Below are positions 56,767 to 64,000 of a stretch of 64,000 bases of DNA, piece by piece. This DNA comes from Siphonodentalium dalli (lineage: Eukaryota > Mollusca > Scaphopoda > Gadilida > Siphonodentaliidae), in contig CP136063.1 in NCBI GenBank assembly GCA_032622095.1, forward strand, positions 9,095,814 through 9,159,813, read 5' to 3'. Within the stretch, counting starts at the first letter, position 1; each line of letters begins with the position of its first letter. The notes below the pieces were generated by a model that was not told the origin of the DNA, made no database searches, and worked only from the letters and a program-made list of their open reading frames with translations. A program made the position numbers and the translations under genes.

Positions 56767-59700
56767 TGATCGGTTTGGGCCGATTTATATTAGACGTGTC
56801 AACACATGTGCACATTGTTTTAAAAACGAGGGTTGTTTACCAGTATATGTATATTGTGTTTGGGCCGATTTATATTAGTCGTGTCAACACATGTGCACAT
56901 TGTTTTACAAACGAGGGCTGTTTACCAGTATATGTATATTGTGTTTGGGCCGATTTATATTAGTCGTGTCAACACATGTGCACATTGTTTTACAAACGAG
57001 GGTTGTTTACCAGTATATGTATATTGTGTTTGGGCCGATTTATATTAGTCGTGTCAACACATGTGTACATTGTTTTACAAACGAGGGTTGTTTACCAGTA
57101 TATGTATATTGTGTTTGGGCCGATTTATATTAGACGTGTCAACACATGTGCACATTGTTTTACAAACGAGGGTTGTTTACCAGTATATGTATATTGTGTT
57201 TGGGCCGATTTATATTAGACGTGTCAACACATGTGCACATTGTTTTACACACGAGGGTTGTTTACCAGTATATGTATATTGTGTTTGGGCCGATTTATAT
57301 TAGACGTGTCAACACATGTGCACATTGTTTTACAAACGAGGGTTGTTTACCAGTATATGTATATTGTGTTTGGGCCGATTTATATTAGACGTGTCAACAC
57401 ATGTGCACATTGTTTTACAAACGAGGGTTGTTTACCAGTATATGTATATTGTGTTTGGGCCGATTTATATTAGACGTGTCAACACATGTGCACATTGTTT
57501 TACACACGAGGGTTGTTTACCAGTTTATGTATATTGTGTTTGGGCCGATTTATATTAGACGTGTCAACACATGTGCACATTGTTTTACAAACGAGGGTTG
57601 TTTACCAGTATATGTATATTGTGTTTGGGCCGATTTATATTAGACGTGTCAACACATGTGCACATTGTTTTACAAACGAGGGTTGTTGACCAGTATATGT
57701 ATATTGTGTTTGGGCCGATTTATATTAGACGTGTCAACACATGTGCACATTGTTTTACACACGAGGGTTGTTTACCAGTATATGTATATTGTGTTTGGGC
57801 CGATTTATATTAGACGTGTCAACACATGTGCACATTGTTTTACAAACGAGGGTTGTTTACCAGTATATGTATATTGTGTTTGGGCCGATTTATATTAGAC
57901 GTGTCAACACATGTGCACATTGTTTTACACACGAGGGTTGTTTACCAGTATATGTATATTGTGTTTGGACCGATTTATATTAGACGTGTCAACACATGTG
58001 CACATTGTTTTACACACGAGGGTTGTTTACCAGTTTATGTATATTGTGTTTGGGCCGATTTATATTAGACGTGTCAACACATGTGCACATTGTTTTACAA
58101 ACGAGGGTTGTTTACCAGTATATGTATATTGTGTTTGGGCCGATTTATATTAGACGTGTCAACACATGTGCACATTGTTTTACAAACGAGGGTTGTTTAC
58201 CAGTATATGTATATTGTGTTTGGGCCGATTTATATTAGACGTGTCAACACATGTGCACATTGTTTTACACACGAGGGTTGTTTACCAGTTTATGTATATT
58301 GTGTTTGGGCCGATTTATATTAGACGTGTCAACACATGTGCACATTGTTTTACACACGAGGGTTGTTTACCAGTATATGTATATTGTGTTTGGGCCGATT
58401 TATATTAGACGTGTCAACACATGTGCACATTGTTTTACACACGAGGGTTGTTTACCAGTATATGTATATTGTGTTTGGGCCGATTTATATTAGACGTGTC
58501 AACACATGTGCACATTGTTTTACAAACGAGGGTTGTTTACCAGTATATGTATATTGTGTTTGGGCCGATTTATATTAGACGTGTCAACACATGTGCACTT
58601 TGTTTTACACACGAGAGTTGTTTACCAGTATATGTATATTGTGTTTGGGCCGATTTATATTAGACGTGTCAACACATGTGCACATTGTTTTACAAACGAG
58701 GGTTGTTTACCAGTATATGTATTATGTGTTTGGGCCGATTTATATTAGACGTGTCAACACATGTGCACATTGTTTTACACACGAGGGTTGTTTACCAGTA
58801 TATGTATATTGTGTTTGGGCCGATTTATATTAGACGTGTCAACACATGTGCACATTGTTTTACACACGAGGGTTGTTTACCAGTATATGTATATTGTGTT
58901 TGGGCCGATTTATATTAGACGTGTCAACACATGTGCACATTGTTTTACACACGAGGGTTGTTTACCAGTATATGTATATTGTGTTGGGCCGATTTATATT
59001 AGACGTGTCAACACATGTGCACTTTGTTTTACACACGAGGGTTGTTTACCAGTATATGTATATTGTGTTTGGGCCGATTTATATTAGACGTGTCAACACA
59101 TGTGCACATTGTTTTACACACGAGGGTTGTTTACCAGTATATGTATATTGTGTTTGGGCCGATTTATATTAGACGTGTCAACACATGTGCACATTGTTTT
59201 ACACACGAGGGTTGTTTACCAGTATATGTATATTGTGTTTGGGCCGATTTATATTAGACGTGTCAACACATGTGCACATTGTTTTACACACGAGGGCTGT
59301 TTACCAGTTTATGTATATTGTGTTTGGGCCGATTTATATTAGACGTGTCAACACATGTGCACATTGTTTTACACACGAGGGTTGTTTACCAGTATATGTA
59401 TATTGTGTTTGGGCCGATTTATATTATACGTGTCAACACATGTGCACATTGTTTTACACACGAGGGTTGTTTACCAGTATATGTATATTGTGTTTGGGCC
59501 GATTTATATTAGACGTGTCAACACATGTGCACATTGTTTTACACACGAGGGTTGTTTACCAGTATATGTATATTGTGTTTGGGCCGATTTATATTAGACG
59601 TGTCAACACATGTGCACATTGTTTTACACACGAGTGTTGTTTACCAGTATATGTATATTGTGTTTGGGCCGATTTATATTAGCGTGTCAACACATGTGCA

Positions 59701-59820
59701 CATTGTTTTACACACGAGGGTTGTTTACCAGTATATGTATATTGTGTTTGGGCCGATTTATATTAGACGTGTCAACACATGTGCACATTGTTTTACAAAC
59801 GAGGGTTGTTTACCAGTATA
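56767..59820. repeat. 85-bp satellite array, about 36 copies
   Basis: Units run TTTGGGCCGATTTATATTAG, ACGTGTCAACACATGTGCAC, ATTGTTTTACACACGAGGGT and TGTTTACCAGTATATGTATA, with a short tail. Early copies have TTAGTCGTG and TTACAAACG; later copies have TTAGACGTG and, increasingly, TTACACACG, so variants are ordered along the array. Most units are exactly 85 bp; one is 84 (about 58983) and one 83 (about 59680). Since 85 is not a multiple of three, the frame rotates from unit to unit, giving dozens of overlapping 80-codon open frames that are not genes. The array ends at CCAGTATA, directly against a LINE tail. Confidence 0.97.
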
Positions 59821-59841
59821 AGATAAGATAAGATAAGATAG
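59821..59841. repeat. AGATA microsatellite, LINE 3' tail
   Basis: About four AGATA units in a row. Short simple-repeat tails are common at 3' ends of several non-LTR retrotransposon clades, in place of poly(A). Confidence 0.85.
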
Positions 59842-59993
59842 TTTATTACAATACACCAGTGCAGGCAGTTGCAAATAACATAAAGTACAAGTAAATTAAA
59901 CATTATACATAATATATGTGCATATAACAGTAAACAAACCTATAACTACATCATACATACGATTCTTAATGAAATATAAATTTCCCATAATTT

Positions 59994-62900
59994 TCATTTC
60001 CCCATATTTATATTTGTTCTCCTTTGGAAGAATAACCGGATAATGTTGCACACGGAATTCATAATTACTTCGTCTTCATTTTTCATTATAAAAATGAATT
60101 TATCATCATCGTTCATGTTTGTAAAGTGTATGTTATTAGTGTTAGCAACATCAAATAATTCTTTCCTGAGGTCAGTGTACGCACTGCATTCCATTATGAA
60201 ATGTTTTTCAGTTTCAACCTTTTTCCCATCACACATGAGACAAATTCTGTCTTTTAATAACGTCTTTGGTTGTGTGTGTCGGCCTTTTTCTATAGCTAAT
60301 ATATGATTGCTAACACGCAGTCGGGTGAACATTTCTCTTGCCGTTGGTGATCGGACGTGTTTGAGGTATGGTTCTATTTCATATTTGTCTTTGAACGTTC
60401 TATATGTTCGTAGTTTATTAGCACCATTCTTTTTGTCGTCATCGAATATATCTTTTTTGAAATTATTTACATGTTCTGATTTTAGTCTCTCAATTATAAG
60501 TTTGTCGGTGAATCCTATCGTTTTATTAGACTGTGATATATTGATACCTCTTTTTGCAAGATGTGTGTCCCACGTTGGAAGATTACATAATAGAGATTCT
60601 GTGAACGAATCATGTATTATATTTCCCGGTTGTGCAAAACGAAGTTTATTTAGATATTTGAACATATTCCCGATGGCATTAACTGCTATGGGGTATCGAC
60701 CTAGTTCAGCCCTCGAAGCATGATTTGACGCTTTTCTATTGAGTTGTAGTATATTTTTACAGAACTTTAAATGTGTCTGCTCAAGAGGGTAGTTATCAAC
60801 AAACGGAAATTTCAATTCAGCAGCCCATATTTCGCAACCATACAACAGAATAGGCATTATTAATTTGTCAAACAATTTACATTTAGTACTGAGAGACAAT
60901 TCTGTCTGTGAATTCAATGAATTCGTCATGAAATACATAGCCTTTGAAGCTCGCCCGCTCAAGTTTTCACAAGCTCTCTCCATTTTACCGTCAAAACTGA
61001 AAATGAGACCCAAGTATTTATATTCTTCAACTACTTCTAACGACTCACCATTTATATAAAACTTATTATCCATATGCAACTTCCGTTTATTTGGCTTAAA
61101 TATCATGCATTTTGTTTTGTCTAAATTAACCGTTAGATTATTATTATAAGTATATTTTTGCAATTCATTCAAAGAATTTTGCAAACCCTCGGCTGTTTCA
61201 GACAGTAAAACGAGATCATCAGCAAAAAGTAAGTGACTAATCGGGCGATTGTTTATGTAGCACGGATGGCCCATGTTATTGAATTGTCTGCCAATATCGT
61301 CAATGAATATTTTGAAAAGGGTGGGCGACAACGAATATCCTTGCCGTACTCCTATTTTCGATAGCAAAGGGGGACCAAATCCTGCTGACGTTTTAACGGA
61401 ATAAAAACTCGACTTATAAATGGACTGTAGAATCGAGAATACCGACCCATTAACACCAATACCTTGAAGTTTTGTAAATAAAATAGATCTATCAACGGAA
61501 TCGAATGCTTTCTTGAAGTCTACAAAAGCAGTATTTAGAGGTCGTTTCTGCTCCTTTTTCTTATTCACTAACGTACGCAAGACGAACGCACTGTCGATTG
61601 TACTGCGATTTTTTCTAAATCCGAATTGATTATCGCTTATAAGTTTGTTTGTTTCTAAAAAGTTGTCGATTCTAGAGTTAATAATTTTATTGAACAGTTT
61701 TCCAACATTACTACTCAGGGCAATTGGCCTGTAATTGTTTGGATCATGTCTGTTTCCTTTCTTATACAATGTTTTGATGAATGAATGACTCCAGCATAAT
61801 GGATAATGTCCTGACTTCAAGACATGGTTGAAAAGTCTTGTCACGTCATCTATTACCAACGGAATTATTGTCTTTAGTAACTCATTCGGAATATTATCTA
61901 AGCCTGTCGCTTTCCTGTTTTTCAATTGCCTTAATGCCTCAAGTACTTCCGTGGCAGTTATGTCACTATTATTAAGATCTATCAGTAATTCACTCTGACG
62001 TTCGGCGAGATATTGAAAATTTGTGTCAGGTGTATCGCGACAGAGTAATTGGTCGAAAAAATCAACAGCTTCATCAGGGTGAAGGTCAACAGATTTTTCT
62101 TGTGCTTTGTTCATTCGCAAGCTTTTGATTATATCCCAATACACCGATGGGTCGCTACTTTCTAGCCTATCTATTTTTTCAGACATTTGTAACCGAAATA
62201 ATTTAGATTTCAGTTTCGTTTCTCTTTTGTATAATTTCTTTGCATTGAAAAACTTTAATTGTAGAGTTTTATCCAGGGGATTCTTTTTCATTTGACTAAC
62301 CACATTTCCCATACTTGTTTTCAAATCTTTACAACGTTGATCAAACCAGATACTTTTTCGTTGCTGTCGTTTCCTATGTGTTATTTTAACAACTTTTGTC
62401 GAAGCTTGATTAATGCATTTGAATATTTCGCTTAGGTGACGAGTTGCGCTTTCTGTGCCTTCAGGATTTTCCCGATAGGTAGTCAGTCTGAAATTCATCA
62501 GACTTTTTTGAATATGTGGCTCGTATAAAAAACCTTTCGCTTTATCGGAACTATCATCGCACCATTTCACCTTGACACTTCGATGGGTGTATTTATATTT
62601 AAGTTTTTGTGTTTCAAATTTACATACTTTGAAGTTTAGATGCACCGAGAGCTGACTGTGGTCTGAGAATTCTGTTGGCGGTTTTACACAAAAGTACGTA
62701 ACATCGTATAAATACTTTTCATTTGTTATTACATAATCAACTATGCTGGCTCCATTGTATTGGTAGCTGGTTAAATTACCTAGAGAATCGCCAATTTTTC
62801 TGCCGTTGACTATTCTTAGGCCACTTGATTTACAAATACTGAGGAGCTGTTTCCCAAAATCATTGCAGACTTTATCGAGACTAGCCCTTTCTTTTACGGA

Positions 62901-63466
62901 ATCAAGCATATAGTTGTCATGCACTAAAATGTGTCTGTCGTCATCGTGTGCAACAAAATCCGGTTTGCCTCCGGTTCTAGCATTGAAATCCCCCCCAAGA
63001 ATAATCAACTGGTCCGATTTCAACTTCGCAAGATCATTCGCGAGATCACTAAAAATGTTCTCACGTTTGTCGCCTGTTTTCCAAATACTTGAATTGATTG
63101 GAGGTATATACACAGAAATGAACACGATGTTTGTTTCTAATCCGAACATTTTACCTTCAAATTCAACCCACAAGTTGTGCCATGCATACGCTTAACTTTC
63201 TTGATATATTTTTTATATACGGAACGACAATAAAACGCAACCCCCCCTCTCGCATTCTTTTCTTTTCTGCAAAAGTCTAAACAATGATATTCTGGAATTT
63301 GGATGTTCGCGATATCGTTATGCCAGGTTTCTGTTAAAGTAATAAAATCATAACGATTTATGAGCTTAATAAAATCATGTTCATTCACCTTCTTTGTGAG
63401 TCCCTGAATATTCCAAACAGTATAGCAAATATTTTTCGAATCGTGTAGTTCGCTTTCTAAATTCAT
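59994..63466 (-). pseudogene. LINE ORF2 (endonuclease and reverse transcriptase), one frameshift
   Basis: The reading begins at 63466 with an APE-type endonuclease N-terminus (WNIQGL at residues 18-23 and LTETW at 44-48). A one-step frameshift near 63175 moves it to the 1059-codon frame ending at 59994. That frame has GGDFNARTG (residues 60-68) and SDHSQLSVH (170-178), completing the endonuclease. The reverse transcriptase follows: KNRKATGLDNIP (419-430), NYRPIALSS (480-488), VDFKKAFD (551-558), GVRQGYSLSP (608-617), FADD (650-653), EYKYLGLIF. All catalytic aspartates are present. The C-terminus has C978-x2-C981...H991...C996, a zinc-knuckle-like element seen in I/CR1-group elements. The clade is not resolved. 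Apart from the frameshift the reading is open throughout. Confidence 0.9.
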
Positions 63467-63480
63467 TTTGTTTTAAATAT

Positions 63481-64000
63481 AGGATCGGAGGTCATCGGAT
63501 ACAAATCCAGGAACACGTAGTACCGGTACATGCGCAAAGAGCCGAGAACAATGGAGTATGTTCTCGCAAACTCGAGAACATATATCTATATATAGCCTTA
63601 TAGGCATACATGCATCATTATATATCTTTCTATTAAACCCAGAATAATTAATATACAATCCCGGATATACAAAATGATGTATCTGATCAATATGACAAAT
63701 TGAAACCGCTGGATTCTATTAGCTAGAATTTACACAAAAACTACTTTGAAATTAAAGAAATATTTTTGTGTGCAAATACAGTAGCACCATGTCTAGGCCT
63801 AGTTAAAGACAACATTAAAAGTAGCTCAATGGTCATTAGTATTATATTTAAATATCTCAGCGTTGATCGCTTATATAGCATTTTCATTACATATCTGAAA
63901 TTGTTCTACTAATAACACCTGAAAATTGCAAGAGATGCTCACTTAACATAATCAAACCACTACGTAAAGAACTTGTGTCCTGTGAGTTTCTGCATATCTT
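63481..64000. other. Flank, nothing recognised
   Basis: AT-rich sequence upstream (5') of the LINE ORF, possibly partly its 5' untranslated region. No gene or repeat is recognised. Continues beyond the window. Confidence 0.45.

Larger units (their letters stand above)
59821..63480 (-). mobile_element. Nearly full-length LINE retrotransposon
   Basis: The element runs on the minus strand. Its 3' tail is a short (TCTTA)n microsatellite on that strand (AGATA units, 59821-59841 on the plus strand), abutting the 85-bp satellite. The ~150-bp 3' untranslated part (59842-59993) precedes the ORF. The 5' end is not defined: sequence above 63466 is AT-rich and may be 5' untranslated region. No upstream ORF1 is recognised. 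Insertion exactly at the array edge may mean the LINE landed in the array or that the array grew from its site. Confidence 0.85.

Noticed and set aside
56766-59831. More than thirty overlapping ~80-codon plus-strand frames
   Set aside because: They repeat at the 85-bp spacing of the satellite and are the same three-frame translation over and over.
60043-63195. Plus-strand open frames over the LINE
   Set aside because: They are antisense shadows of the endonuclease/reverse-transcriptase frame.

Overview
This window looks like nuclear DNA from an invertebrate animal, most likely a mollusc and possibly a bivalve. The grounds are spliceosomal introns, LINE, hAT, piggyBac and Tc1-like remains, very heavy satellite content, and an uncharacterised repetitive gene family that I recall from mollusc and cnidarian genomes. 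The species cannot be named from sequence alone. There are no bacterial-style operons, CRISPR arrays or recognisable rRNA/tRNA genes. A 100-base run of N (6340-6439) marks a scaffold gap. Roughly a third or more of the window is tandem repeat.

Layout. 1-6100: ~165-bp diverged repeats, a poly-C foldback array (1530-2985), two terminal-inverted-repeat elements that share an ACCGCGGTGT motif (3131-4193, 4867-5234), a 32-bp array and a small hAT-like element. 6440-7690: a decayed minus-strand coding segment of unknown family. 7690-14000: no recognised gene, with one inverted AT-rich element (10434-11530) and a short locus resembling a single unit of the later 67-bp satellite. 14657-23028: a broken two-exon gene of a repetitive, uncharacterised family, with a Cys-rich N-terminus and a C-terminal region resembling PIN/FEN nucleases. 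It carries about ten disabling changes and a 2.6-kb inserted transposon. 23167-28142: small TIR elements, a 159-bp near-perfect palindrome and a perfect 39-bp array of 22 copies. 28718-33612: a 67-bp array of about 73 copies.

34506-37353: three copies (two truncated) of the first coding exon of an SLC5-type sodium/solute symporter, a piggyBac-like element with two internal hairpins just after the longest copy, and a basic ORF1/gag-like protein with one frameshift. 38080-50257: four large satellites (31, 48, 50 and 33-34 bp units). 50338-55308: two phase-compatible exons of a single-pass membrane protein, whose last exon encodes an SRDQPQ-repeat cytoplasmic tail ending in a PPxY motif. Their intron holds a piggyBac-like fragment, a LINE tail and a hAT remnant with a BED zinc-finger exon. 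56767-59820: an 85-bp array of about 36 copies, abutted by a nearly intact LINE (59821-63466, minus strand) with one frameshift.

The genes here do not form one pathway. The window reads as a gene-poor, repeat-dense region in which two host-gene pieces (the SLC5 exon and the membrane-protein exons) are embedded among mobile elements and satellites. Family assignments rest on motif recognition by eye, without database searches.
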